Shown: in pieces, positions 11,974 to 41,594 of the stretch
Numbering within the stretch: position 1 is the stretch's first letter
How the letters are laid out: each line of letters opens with the position of its first letter
DNA from: Hermatobates lingyangjiaoensis
Lineage: Eukaryota; Arthropoda; Insecta; Hemiptera; Hermatobatidae
DNA length: 64,000 nucleotides
Direction of reading: 5' to 3'
Assembly (NCBI GenBank): GCA_026182355.1
Contig: JAPFBL010000115.1
Coordinates: 373,001-437,000, forward strand
The notes under the pieces: model-generated
The model's input: the letters and a program-made list of their open reading frames with translations, nothing else
Databases searched by the model: none
What the model was told of the DNA's origin: nothing
Translations under genes and position numbers: made by a program

Positions 11974-12946
11974 TACTCTTAATAGGGGAAGCGGCATGAC
12001 TGGTTCCTGTCGCATGGGAGCTCTGAGTACATCCATTCGACATCACTATTCTGATTAGTTAGGAAGGACAGTTTTAAAAACTAGAAAAAACAGGTTTTAT
12101 AACGGACAGGCAGTTATATAGTCAGGACTGGGAATAAGAGAGATGTGTTGAAAACACTGTGAATGAGATGGAAAATACAGAAAGAAAACTTAACAAAATG
12201 AGTAAATAATAACAATAAAATTGAATTAAAAGTAATGAAATTAAATAGATTAAGTTTGTGGAAGGTGAAGTAAAACGGAAAGGTGTGCAAGATAAGTCAC
12301 GAGAAGTGTGTGTGCAGATAATAAGGAGAAACGTAAAGAGGGACTGAAGCTTTTGAATATGAGATTAAGAGTTTAGAGTATGGAAGTCGTTAGAAGCTGA
12401 TCTGCAGTTATGTTCAAGCAAGCATGCGAAAACTGCTTTATGAACTTAATTTTTAATTCCTCCGCTGGAAATTATGAAAATATAACGGAATATTGACGAA
12501 ACATGAAGTTCCTTTTATAATTTACTTTCATAACTATATAAAGTCTAATTTTTTGATTACTGATATAAATTCGTAAGAAAGAAAGACGAAGTTAGTATGG
12601 AGTTATAGTTTTATTTCTTCAAAACATTCAAGATTCACGCCGAGCCACATGTCAAATGTGAGGTAGGTCATATGTGGTACAGTGGTAGCGTACTTCTTTT
12701 TGCACTGAAGATTCGTACTTATCATGAACTTAAGTTTCTATGTTTGTATGTTGTTAGCTGCTCGTTAAGGTCCCTATTCTAATGAACTTAAAAAAGAAAA
12801 TGTTTTACCACTCCCAAAGTATAATGAAGATCTTAATGTAGCGCTCTTGTAACTAAAAGTTGTTCTAATTAACATATAAGCCAGGCTTTCTACCCTATAG
12901 AACCGTGCTAGGATTATGAGGCTTTGTAAACAAACATGGTGAGTTC

Positions 12947-13780
12947 CAGGGTTGCCATATTGGCTTTTTAACTCCAAATTCCTCAAAATTGGCTTTTTTT
13001 TATTCGTGTTTGGCTTACAAAATTTTTTTTGGTTGTTTGCCATTTTTTTGGATTTTTTAATGGACATTGAGCATAATTATATGAATAATGATATATAGTG
13101 TGCAACAATTCTGCATAACTACGGTACTTAACATCTATGTATTTTGATTCGCACTGTACATACGAGTATTCTGTTGTGGCTCAAAGTTTTGTCATTGAAT
13201 ATTTCTTACTTTTGAAGTCATCATCATGCCAAAATGGAAACCATCTTACAATAACAACCGAATATAAGACAAGAGTTATACAGAAAATGCTATTAGATCA
13301 ATGAAATTATCTATACTTTCTATCTATAGGATCTATAGAAACTTTCTTATCTTTAGGACACAGAGAAGTTTTGGAAGGGAGTAATGCAGCATCTATAATT
13401 TAAAATGTTTGATGTATTTGCTCTTACTTGCCTTATAACACATATAAGCAATGCCGTAGTGGAGAGGGTGTTCTCTCTATTAACTTGCATACAAACTAAT
13501 GCAAGAAATGGACTTCAGCTGTCTCTATTGACTTGTAATAGAACTGTAAGGAATTTGTTCCTTCAAGAATAGATTCAAAGCTGACCTTTTATATTGTAAG
13601 AAATCCTCTATTGAGTCTGGCAACAATGAAGAGGACAACCTTTTTTAAGAAGAAGTTTTTATGTAATTTACGTATAATTTGTAATTACGAGTAAAATTGT
13701 AATTTTGTAGTTAGTAAAATGATTAGGCTTTTATGTTTCTCGACTTGGCTTTATTTGATCAGTGGGATATGGTAACCCTG
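12947..13780 (+). mobile_element. hAT transposon, internally deleted, transposase remnants
   Basis: Ends CAGGGTTGCCATAT and ATATGGTAACCCTG are inverted repeats (one mismatch), flanked by perfect 8-bp duplications GTGAGTTC (12939-12946, 13781-13788). Inside, 13222-13260 reads MPKWKPSYNNNR, like the start of BED/hAT transposases. 13409-13534 reads ISNAVVERVFSLLTCIQTN and ARNGLQLSLLTC, the hAT C-terminal dimerisation motif. Most of the transposase is deleted. Confidence 0.9.
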
Positions 13781-13788
13781 GTGAGTTC

Positions 13789-14460
13789 TCTGATGATGGG
13801 GGACATTTTTGTGTATTTGGCCGTGAGTGATTAGAGTTGGTGCAGGTCTGGCTGTCGACTGCGCGAGGCAGCTCAAGCAAAGCACTGTGAGGCAAGTCGC
13901 GTCAGATCAAGGGCTAGGACAAGGCCTGCTTTCGCAACACCGTGTTGTACTCCCTTCAGCCCGCACCTTCCTATCTCCTGACATGGCCACCCTGCTCTCT
14001 TTCCCCATTCCTAATTCAAACATGCCATCGCTTATCTAGCCGCATTCGCCTAAATCTACTCGCAGCTTTTATTATTTTCAACCTAAAGTTTACGATACAA
14101 AGCAGACTACATTAATTTATCTACAAAATCAAAATGAATAAAACAGCTAGAATAAAATTTTCTGTATTGCTCATAAAATACACATCTTTCTATAAACAGA
14201 TTTTCTTTCAATCCGTTTACTTACTGAAAGTTCGAGGTTTTAAGTAAAATGCAATTTTCTTTTGACGTATAATTGAAGAATAACTTATATCCTCTAATCA
14301 GGCAGCTTTGACTTAAAGGTTTCTGAAGCTCTTCCACTTGATACCCACAATCTATTAATTAATGGTCTCATTTTGACAGAGTTTCATTTGAAATACATTC
14401 TTTTCTTTTCTTAATTTGCTCAGAATCGAATATAATATTTTCCTTACTTGTGCAATCTGT
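13789..14460. other. No gene recognised; locally GC-richer stretch
   Basis: 13830-14045 is richer in GC than its surroundings and has an open 70-codon frame without similarity that I recognise. It could be an old transposon fragment. The rest is AT-rich. Confidence 0.35.
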
Positions 14461-14540
14461 TTTACTGTGGTATTTACTCATATTGGAGGATTTCAAGAAT
14501 TATTTCTCCACACAAAAAAAGTCGAATATAAAACTAACAA

Positions 14541-14576
14541 CACCTTTTGAACACTTAGTGTTCTTCTTCAGGTTAA
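14541..14576 (-). ncRNA. Decayed hammerhead-like motif, family H2
   Basis: Minus strand: CTGAAGA, extra A, GAACACTAAGTGTTC helix II, then AAAA where GAAA is required and GGTGTT instead of CGCGTT. Helix II is perfect but the catalytic GA is lost. Confidence 0.5.
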
Positions 14577-14750
14577 CATCAAAAAATTTACATATCTGTA
14601 AGCTATAAGAACATTAGAGTGAATTATTTGAAATTGAATACAATATATAAATTGTTAAAAACCTCAACAGTTCAACATTCATGTATTGATTCAATTTCAA
14701 ATAATTCACGCTGATGTTCTTAAAGCTCGTAGATATGTATATTTCTTAGA

Positions 14751-14795
14751 TGTTAACCTGAAGAAGAACACTAAATGTTCGAAACGCGTTGTTAG
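14751..14795 (+). ncRNA. Hammerhead ribozyme-like motif, family H2, intact core
   Basis: TAAC (helix I), CTGAAGA (14758-14764), extra A, GAACA-loop-TGTTC, GAA, ACGCGT self-complementary helix III, T, GTTA pairing with TAAC. All conserved core bases are present. Confidence 0.65.
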
Positions 14796-14850
14796 TTTCA
14801 TATTAAAATGTTGTTATGTGGAAACGTAATTGTTGAAATCGCCTAATATG

Positions 14851-16872
14851 ATACTTACTTTTTCTTTGGTTAATTGTTTGAAGTTCATAAAATAAATATT
14901 TCGAGATTTGGAAGACACAGAAAGGCTTTTTTCAAACACGTGTTATTTAAATAAAATTATTAGCACGTCCATAACTAATGAGACATTCTTTGGCTGAAAG
15001 GTTAATATTCATGTATAAACAAACAGGAAATGTAAAAAAAAAATGTTATATCTTTAATATTAGGTCAATTTTTGAGGTTAACCTTTTGACCTCAATTAAT
15101 TTACCCCTCCTAAAGCCTTATCAGGGTCAACCCCTGAGTTTAATATGTAAGGTTTTATCAATATTAATATGCCATTTGGAATATATAGCAAACTGATAGG
15201 GTAGACTTATAGAAAATTGTATAAAAAACATTAATGAGGGTCATGAACTTGACTCTCATTTAAATTCTCATTGCCAACGTTTCGGTTTTTATTTTAAACC
15301 TTTTTTGTAGGCTGAAGTATAAAATTTTGAAACAGAAAAAATAGGTATTACATTAAAGATTTTCACAAGAAAAATAGTCAGATGATTTTAACAACAACTG
15401 TGTAGTTTGAATGAACACGTAATACTGTTCAATATGAGTACTTATTGAACACTTTTATCAATATAAGTACTTATTGAACACTTTTATCAATATAAGCATT
15501 TACAATTTTTATGTACTGTTCAATTCTCTTGTCACTATAAACTAGCTATTGTGGTAATATTTTCTATTGGGTCTGATCTTCGAGACAGCCTGCCTTCTCT
15601 TTGTGTTGTAATAGGCCAAAGTTATGATGAAATTTTCGTAGTGCTAAAGACTGGGGAGAAGGGATTTAGTTTTTGATTTATGGTTCTTTTGAAGGATGAC
15701 GACAACGCGGTGGGAGCTAGGAGGGTGAAGTCCTTATATATATATATACACACATATAAAAAACCTGATTGGACAAGATACAATGCGATAGTGGTGACTG
15801 ACAGCTCTGTGCAATGCTCAATCGAGACGAAATGGAACGGCTAACGAACTATTGATAAGATGAAGCCAAAGGCATCACGCACATAGTAGCATTGAGTTTT
15901 CACTGAGTTCACTACTGTATCGAAATCACAACTCAATTTATTTTCTCTCTTTGAGGTCAAGATTAAATTTTGTTCACTCATTACACAGTGTTAGTTTTGC
16001 CAACAATAAGTAGTCAGTTGCTTTAATTTTTGTTAAAAAAACGTATACTGCAAGTGATTTTATAAGTCAGTATTTAAAAACCTAATATTGATGTTTCAAT
16101 CATAACTTTTTGGTCAATGAAACTTAGTAAATAATAATCTGAAAATGGAAAGGGAAAATAAGGTATTCTGACGAGTTTCAGACCTAAACTATAAACATTC
16201 AAAATATTATTTTGGTTTTCATTAAGCTTCTTATGAGTGAGGTTAAACAAAATGTTGTATACATTATAATAAAAAAACTACAGGCTCGAATATACCATTA
16301 TCAAGTTGTTCAGAGAGAATTTATACCACGAATTACTATATATCAAAACCGCCATCATCAGGAGAAGAAGTGGCTTAATTACAATTCTCTAACCTCAGTT
16401 TTGTCTCATCTTCTCTTCATGACGAACTGCTGTCCGAAATATATCGGTCGTGGTAAATGTTTTACTAAGATGGTTAACGTGGTAAATGTAAGGTTTATTT
16501 TCTGAGACATTTGTTGCGTACGTGCTTTGTATATGTGACTTCATTACGTGCTAGCTCGCTGCGCTTCTATTCCCTTTTATTTCAATACTAGATAGTTACT
16601 TAATGACTGTTATGTGTATGTATGTATGCTAAAATTGCAATAATTATATTTAATTGCCATAATTAAGTGATGCATTGTTGTATGCAGTGGCCCATGGGTT
16701 CAGGAGTGTGAATTCATTTAATTTTAAACAGCGATGCGTGTTACGCATTAGGCAGTTCATTGCTCGGGACCACTCTAATGACTTCTTGATCATCAAACAC
16801 ATCTTCATCTGCTCCTATTCATCATTCATTCATATTGTTTTTAATGTTTTTTTTTTTGCTTTTCTGTTTCAG
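14851..16872. other. HECW upstream/intronic DNA, no exon recognised
   Basis: It contains a decayed foldback fragment near 15265-15310 (cgtttcggtttttattttaa) related to the motif at 38215, and a TA/CA tract near 15738. The missing HECW exons (C2, WW) were sought by conserved motifs and not found. Confidence 0.4.
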
Positions 16873-34951
<18,079 letters not shown>

Positions 34952-37200
34952 TCTTGTAATTAATATTTATAGATTAACTAATGGGCCAAATAGATTATTT
35001 GTAAATATTATTGTTGCGATATAACCGTTCTACTTACTCTATATTAGAGGAAATTATGAATTAAATCTATAATAATTTTTTTGCTTAGGCTTTTTTCATT
35101 TGATTCTTAGAAGATTGATAATTTATTTAATTTTAGTTTACAATCTGCTTTAAATGAACCCGGCATATTTTTTTATGATAATGGTATGTAATATTTACCG
35201 TTGTCTGATTACGATACCCACAATATGTGGCTCATGAGTTGAGGACGTAAATGACAATAAACCTTGTCTTATTGACTGATTTAGGGAGTTGAAATTACTT
35301 AACTTATTTTTATGCATTATTTTGGACTCTATAACATTCTATTCTAGAGACACAAGGAAAGATGCCTGAAAAAATACTAATACTTCCTTATTTAAAACTA
35401 GTGAAATATTATTGAGAAACAGAAAAATTCTTTTGTACATTTGTAAAAATTCACATTTCAATTTAAATGAATGAACAAAACACCCATCTGTCAACAATAT
35501 ATAAAACCTCCCCATGTTTTCTAACCAACCTCTTACTTAACTTCATATGAAGTTGATAGTGCTTCCGAAAATCCGTTACTTTTGTTTTCATGTGTGGACA
35601 AAAGTAACTTAACAAAACATAAAATTAATGGTACTAATATCCGTTCATATTAGTGCCACAGGTTTTTTAAGGAGATTTTAGGATGCAAAAGTTACTTAGA
35701 GTCATTCCATCTAACTAAATTTGTTTTAATTTAGTTTAAATTTTTTTTAAACTAATTTCAACCATTCAAAAATTTAGGAATTATAGCTAACCAATTTTGT
35801 TTTCTACTGCCTCTCTTTCTAGACTTGAACTAATGTATTGAGTAGATGTTTGACTCATCTTCTTACTACCTATTCTCCGTTAAAGTTTCCTCAAACTTCA
35901 GGGACTTATATGACGTACATTAGAAATTATTATCAAGAAATAATTGTCGATTAGAGGTTCAATTGACTTTTCTATCAAATATGTATAAATAGTTCGAAAA
36001 ATGAATTAATTTAATATAAATTCCATTAGGATAGGAGAGGCTATAAGTTATAAAGGAAAAAAGAACATTTTCTTTTTTGTTAGTGCATTATTTTCCTGGT
36101 TGATTTTGATATCCTATATGATTTATATATATTATTTTGTATGTATTTATAAATATATTTTAATCAATGATATGTTTATAAAGAAATATCAACTCAATAA
36201 ACCACAAAAGAAAATCTGATGCTCTTTTCGACCATTTACAGTTTTAACAGGTTCTCAAAGAATTGTAGGAATATTCTTGAGATTCCAGATCGGTCGAATT
36301 GACTTCATAATAAACTGATTTGTCCGAAGCGTTAATCAGAACATTATTTCGTGCCATATTAATTAGTTGTTTTAGACAGTTTAATAACGCCATGACTACT
36401 CTCCAGAGTAATATATTGCTTTTATCAAAGGGTTCATTTTTATCTTAGGCTGATAAAATCCTTTTCAGTTCCTTTTCATTAATCTTCATACTATTAAGAC
36501 TTAGTAATATTTATTTATGAAACTTGTACATACCACTATAATCATTCCATTAGAGTATTATTTGTTTAGCTTGTGTGAACAATCTTACTGTATAGTATAT
36601 CGCATTTAAGTTTATTTAAAAAAAAATAAAATATTTTATACATGTAATTTATGAAACAGCCTGTTTCGTGTTAAACTTTTAGATGATGTATTATAATTAT
36701 TTAAATATAAAATATTATTTGAAACATGCATGAATGAGATTGTTTGGGATTGGTATATTGGTATATTTTTTTAAGTAAACATGTATTCTATTGTATTAAT
36801 ATTTTTTTACGATATCTCAAATCAAGTAATTTAAATGAAGATGATTCCATTTCGAAATATGATTAAAACTTCAAAACTCTTTTCTTAAATGAGTGTAATA
36901 TATTTCTTTCATTTAATGACCTTATATACTGTTTGATATCAAAATTGCTGTTATGGTTGCTAAAAGAGTTGAGTGAGTTGAAAGATAGTTGAGTAAGTCC
37001 ACTGTTCATTGTTGCTGTATTGTTCGGATTTCTTTTATGGAGGTATGGTATGTTTCACACCTATACCACTCTCAATGAAAATATTAATTTGCTAATTTTG
37101 TGCTGTTTTTATATACAATCGTAAAATTGGCTTTGAAGGTTTGATTTAAATGGTTTGGCAAATTTATTCTATTTTATTCCTTGTTCGATACTTTTATCAA
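34952..37200. other. HECW 3' UTR and downstream AT-rich DNA
   Basis: No other gene seen. A weak inverted fragment lies near 36185-36300. The 3' UTR limit is unknown. Confidence 0.45.
35256..35261 (+). terminator. Candidate poly(A) signal of HECW
   Basis: An AATAAA hexamer 305 nt downstream of the HECW stop in AT-rich 3' sequence. Other AATAAA copies occur further on, for example near 36625, so the true cleavage site is uncertain. Confidence 0.35.
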
Positions 37201-37314
37201 GTTTATATATATATATATATATATGAGGTATTGTTTTCTTGACCACAATTTACTAATAAACACTTTTTCTTCTTCTTGGAGTTTGGTCAGGGTTAATATA
37301 CGAAATCACCTTTT

Positions 37315-37353
37315 CGCCAACGTTTCGTCTTTATTTTAAGACATCCCCAGGGC
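37315..37353 (-). ncRNA. Hammerhead-like motif, family H5 (one core change)
   Basis: Minus strand: GCC, CTGGGGA (A6 to G), extra T, GTC-loop-GAC, GAA, self-complementary ACGT, T, GGC. Helix I GCC/GGC is intact. Confidence 0.55.
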
Positions 37354-37430
37354 TATAAATCTAGCTTCTAATATGGAACCAACAAAACGTTATCTGTTGG
37401 TTCGGTATTAGAAGCTAGCCTTGATTTATA

Positions 37431-37468
37431 GCCCTGAGGATGTCTTAAAATAATGACGAAACGATGGC
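37431..37468 (+). ncRNA. Hammerhead-like motif, family H5, intact core
   Basis: GCC, CTGAGGA (37434-37440), extra T, GTC-loop-GAC, GAA, ACGA (ACGT in the twin), T, GGC. The core is complete; helix III carries one substitution. Confidence 0.6.
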
Positions 37469-37544
37469 GAAAAGGTGATTCCGTATATTAACCCTGACCA
37501 AACTCCAAGAAGAAGACAAAGTGTTTATATATATATAAACTACA

Positions 37545-37680
37545 TTGACATAAAGAACTCGCAGAAAAAAAACAGAAACTCACTACTATATTTCGATGGC
37601 CTCGTCATCAGGAGGATCACGAGGCATCGAAATGTAGTAGTGAGTTTCTGTTTCTTTTATGTGTGTTCTTTAATTAAATT
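37545..37680. repeat. Foldback repeat, family H3-like
   Basis: Arms agaaactcactactatattt and its complement surround gtcatcaggaggatc. The minus strand reads CTGATGA (37611-37605), extra C, a weak helix II, GAA, ATAT, A. The other arm has lost the core. Confidence 0.7.
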
Positions 37681-37952
37681 TAATTTAATTGGTATATATA
37701 TATTCGGTTTTATGTTAACACCTTTTGCATAAGAAGAAGTAAGATTTTTTTTAATAAGAAAATTTTTACTTCTGACAATAAAAATAGTTTTAAAGTAAAA
37801 CCGAAACCTCTGCAACGTGAGTTTAATTTTGAACCTAGAAAATTGACCGAATCCTGATTGCATAATCTACCTATTCTATCAAACGGTTGTCGTTGCATCT
37901 ACTGTTCTCCTGATGACAGATTTTCCGAAAATTTGATTTAGTAAATGTATTT

Positions 37953-37956
<4 letters not shown>

Positions 37957-38010
<54 letters not shown>
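37957..38010. repeat. (TA)n microsatellite
   Basis: About 27 TA units immediately left of an H3-like hammerhead relic. Confidence 0.95.
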
Positions 38011-38012
<2 letters not shown>

Positions 38013-38035
38013 AGTTAGCTTCAGCTACTCAAAGG

Positions 38036-38145
38036 GACTACTTCTACCCGATGACGACGACTGTCGAAATATCGTTGTCAGTCTTTTGTGTGTGTCTTTA
38101 TTTGTGTTTTCTCTTTCCTGTGTGAACTAAAATATATATATATAT
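38036..38145 (+). ncRNA. Hammerhead-like relic, family H3
   Basis: CCGATGA (U4 to C), extra C, GAC-GACT-GTC, GAA, ATAT, C, with the family 3' flank gtcttttgtgtgtgtcttta. One core base is wrong. A second TA tract follows at about 38131-38155. Confidence 0.5.
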
Positions 38146-38159
38146 ATATATATATCCAA

Positions 38160-38345
38160 AATAAAAGTTTATCAGACTCGGTCATTTCTTCAGGGTTCAA
38201 ATTGAACTCTCATTGCCAACGTTTCGATTTTTATTTAAAACCTTTTCTATAGACAGAAGTATAAAATTTTGAAATAGAAAACCCTCTGCAAAAAATGCTT
38301 CTGCCTTTAGAAAAAGGTTTTAAATATCAAAGAAAAAATTAGGTC
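38160..38345. repeat. H5-related relic
   Basis: ctcattgccaacgtttcgat followed by a decayed core, matching 15255-15310. It lies beside a TA tract. Confidence 0.5.
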
Positions 38346-39619
38346 TAGGACCAGCTCTCTATTGCTCGTTGCCAATTCTTACTCAACGATTGTCATCTAG
38401 TGCATGTTATCAAAGATTCACAAACAGCAATCGAAAGGTCCTAAAACTTTTTTCATCGATTCAGTTCGTTTCCTTTACCGCATTATATAGAAGTATCAAA
38501 TTAATACGGTAATATTTTCCTTTAATGTTTTCTAAATATTATTATCTATGAATCTATAGATTTTCATAATCTATGAAAAAGAAATGAACTTTCCACAATG
38601 TCATTAGAATTTAATTATATTTTTAATTTAGGTTTTTTTAAAGAAATTATTATTAATCATACAAACAAACAAAAATATTAATACATTTAAAATCAAAATA
38701 CAATAATTCAGTTGTTGCTGGTTATTAATTTTGAGTAAATAATAAAATATCGTCTTGAAAGAAAGTATTATGTATTAAGTTCTATTTAAGGTTTCAACTT
38801 GTTATGACATTCTGAAAAAGATTAAAAATTATCTTTAAACAATTCATTTGTCTAAATTCCTTATTTTATTTAATTTGATATAATATATTTATTTTCAGTG
38901 GTTATATTTTAAATTTCTGTTTTGTATATTCTGGTACAGTGTTTTCCAACCTTTTAAATGTCATGATGCACTTTTTAAACATTCCTAATTTCGGAACATA
39001 CCTATTATTTTATACAAAAACTACATATGGCTGTAAGATAATGACGTACAAATATATTTTAATGATTATCTTAGGTAGTAATTTTTTAATATGTATATAT
39101 ATATATATGTTCTGTTGCGAAAATTTAATATGATTTTTCAACGTTATTACTGGATCATATGAAATAACGGAATTGAGATAATATGAATTCGATTTAGTTA
39201 CTAGGCGCAGGCACGAATTTAGTATGAACATTTTCAGTTGTTCTCCAAAATCATAAAAGTATGTTTATAATGACTACCCTAACCGAAATACAAGGAAAAT
39301 TAGCATTATGAATTGAAAATTTCGCATTTCCATTTTGTTTTAAACATCTTTTTCGAAGAGTGATTGCACCTTTGATACCTACATGATATGCAATCGTGTA
39401 TGGACACATTAGCAAACATATTCTGCCTGATAAAATGAAATTGCATATATAAGTTTCTCATACGACACTTCGGTTGGGAAATACTGCTCTAGCACAAATT
39501 TAATTCCTTTAGACATAAGTATATTTCGTATTATGGAATTTTTATTTTTATAGTGTTGGTTTAAATCACACAAGCTAATAATATGTATACTTATAATATA
39601 CTTTCCATATTTTAATTTA

Positions 39620-39626
39620 TGTTCAA

Positions 39627-39663
<37 letters not shown>

Positions 39664-39792
39664 ATTTCACATAAACACGTGAAACAACAATCAATGATCA
39701 AACCACAATAAGAAATGGGAAAACAAGACTAAACGAGAGTCTTGTTTTCCCATTTCTTATTGTGGTTTGATCATTGATATATATATATATGA
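39620..39792. repeat. Foldback repeat, family H1, hammerhead core deleted
   Basis: TA tract, small hairpin, then arms gatcaaaccacaataagaaa ... caagactaaa meeting directly at 39734. The ribozyme-like centre is precisely absent although the outer arms are near-perfect and TA repeats flank both sides. Confidence 0.85.
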
Positions 39793-40319
39793 TTGTTTAA
39801 CAATTCTAGTCATTAAAAGTCATTATGTTTATTATGTATAGCATTATTTAGTGACTTGTATATTCTGGTTGTATTATATTGTTAAAAATAAATATGTTCT
39901 CTATTACGAAGGAAATTAAGCTTTTCGATAAATTTAAGGTATTTAAGTATAAAGAAATATATAATTTTTTGAAATTGGAAGTTTTTATTTCAAAACTTTA
40001 TACCTATTTAAGAAATTATACTATTTATTAAAATTTTCAGCGCACGTATTTCGAAATAATAGAGTATTTCTGCACAGAGAATTATTTATTTATTTTGAGG
40101 TAATGCATGGTCGATGAACTTTCTGGTAAGTTGAGATGAAAAGTTTTCGATGAGAGCAAACCTAGTTTTTCTGATTTTAGGTTATTAAGAGTATATTCAA
40201 GATTATAGAGGATTACTGCTAAATATCTGTCTTCATCAGAAGATCTCAAGGAAAGGACTGTCAGTTTTATTGGATTTCTAGAAAAATTTACCGTAACTTG
40301 GCAAATAAATGTGAAAGGG

Positions 40320-40580
40320 GGCCAGGTTAGTCAGTTCAGTTGGAACGTGTTCGCCTCTGAACTAGTAGGTCCGGGGTTCAATACCAACTGTGGTCCTCGA
40401 TTGATTCACGTGGGAGGTGAATAAATCTGAGCACGTCGTCCCTCGGAGAGGACGTTAAGCTGTCGGTCCCGAGCATGTACGATGTCAGGTACTCGTTAAA
40501 GAACCCTACTCTAAATATACTTGAGTTAGGCAAAATTTAGAACTCCCAATGTAGAATCAATCTTCATTGTGTGATATCCA
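40320..40580 (+). mobile_element. tRNA-derived SINE, near full length
   Basis: Starts gccaggttagtcagttcagt with a damaged A box, B box ggggttcaata (mutated), then the family body (cgtcgtccctcggagaggac, tcccgagcatgtacgatgtc). The LINE-like 3' tail is missing, ending near gtgtgatatc. Confidence 0.88.
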
Positions 40581-40599
40581 CTTGTGGAACTTCCACTAA

Positions 40600-41340
40600 T
40601 AATGGGATAAAAGTGTTCATTAGAGAAGCCGTTTTTAACAAATGCCAGCCTAGTTTTATTATTGTATGAATTGAATATTTCCCAATTAGATTCGATCTTA
40701 TATGTTTTGTGTATTAAGGCAAATACTCCATCTTTGTAGCGTTGAGATCATTCGCTCCGGACATTGAGGTAGGAGACTGTATTTGCTTCTTTCTTGAATA
40801 CTGAAGTTTGAATTTTGTCAAGTAACACGTTAATATTTTAATAAAGAAAGTTAATTTTGTTGTTTATTGCTTTTTCCATTTTGAATTTCAGAACCGATTC
40901 TTCCTCAAATGCATTTTGCAATGCGTCCATTTGGTTTGTTTTTCTTGATATGACTGATGTTATCTCTTTTATTCAATACGTTATTTTCAAGGTGGCACGT
41001 GTAATAGTTGGCGAAAGTCACACCAAAATGGTGAGCCCATAGCGATGCCATCAATTTGTTTATGCATTGATCCATCTTTGTGGGTAAAAGAGTTTTCCAT
41101 TGTACATGATTGTAGTAATTTAGATTCTAATATTAGATGAATTTCTAATTGAAGGAATTATCAAACAAATCAAGACTATTTCAACAGGTATAGGGAAAAA
41201 TACTGTCAATGATGCCAATCTTACTCCTTCTTTAAATCAAAATTCATAACCTGCTTACAACTTGTATTCACTTGCTCTCTGACGATGTGAAAACGAAAGG
41301 CCTTAGAGCGACTATCCTCTCTAATTTGTGGTGAGTTACC
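40600..41340 (-). pseudogene. Penelope-like element reverse transcriptase, decayed
   Basis: Minus strand preserves several Penelope-like RT blocks in correct order but broken frames: SLTVFFPIPVEIVLICLII; ENSFTHKDGSMHKQIDGIAM then GSP (about 41031-41110, the QIDGVAMGSPLGP block); after a 1-nt frameshift FGVTFANYYTCHLENNVL; and RYKDGVFALIHKTYKIESN, WEIFNSYNNKTRLAFVKNGF (about 40625-40745). The YVDD catalytic block was not found, so this is inactive. A near-intact hammerhead motif lies about 135 bp beyond its 5' end, as expected for a Penelope terminal repeat. Confidence 0.78.
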
Positions 41341-41389
41341 TGAATATTTATATCACGTGTTATTGTGACAATTTTCTATATATATTGAT

Positions 41390-41590
41390 ATATATATCAA
41401 AGTCAAGTGAAAGACGTACGTGAAAAACGGAGTTGTTTTCACTTGACCAACCCGTCAGTACCACTTCCTTGGTGTCTTCCTGATGATGAACACAAAGTGT
41501 TCGAAACGCGTTGAATAAAACTTCATTTGTTTGGAGACTTTTGTTGGTTTATCCATTTTACCTCAGAATATATATATATATATATATATA
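41390..41590. repeat. Penelope-type terminal repeat fragment (family H2) with TA tract
   Basis: Contains gtcttcctgatgatgaacac ... ttgtttggagacttttgttg, matching 2860-3170 and 14500-14800, and ends in TA repeats (41570-41593). It adjoins the Penelope RT relic. Confidence 0.7.
41474..41520 (+). ncRNA. Hammerhead ribozyme-like motif, family H2, intact
   Basis: TTC (helix I), CTGATGA (41480-41486), extra T, GAACAC-AAA-GTGTTC (perfect 6-bp helix II), GAA, self-complementary ACGCGT (41506-41511), T, GAA pairing with TTC. Confidence 0.7.
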
Positions 41591-41594
41591 TATC

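Larger units (their letters stand above)
14460..14850. repeat. Foldback repeat, family H2, with two hammerhead-like cores
   Basis: The arms pair around a central spacer near 14640: gaattatttgaaattgaata on the left is matched by its complement on the right, and aagaagaacactaa and gttaaca recur inverted. Family copies also lie at 2860-3170 and 41470-41570. Confidence 0.8.
37204..37530. repeat. Foldback repeat, family H5, two hammerhead-like cores
   Basis: TA tract, then arms carrying gttaatatacgaaatcacct and aggtgattccgtatattaac around a centre with gttggttcggtattagaagc inverted. Arms about 115 nt. Confidence 0.9.

Noticed and set aside
13827..14039. GC-richer 70-codon frame as a possible missing HECW exon
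   Set aside because: It matches no HECW C2 or WW motif and has no convincing splice sites.
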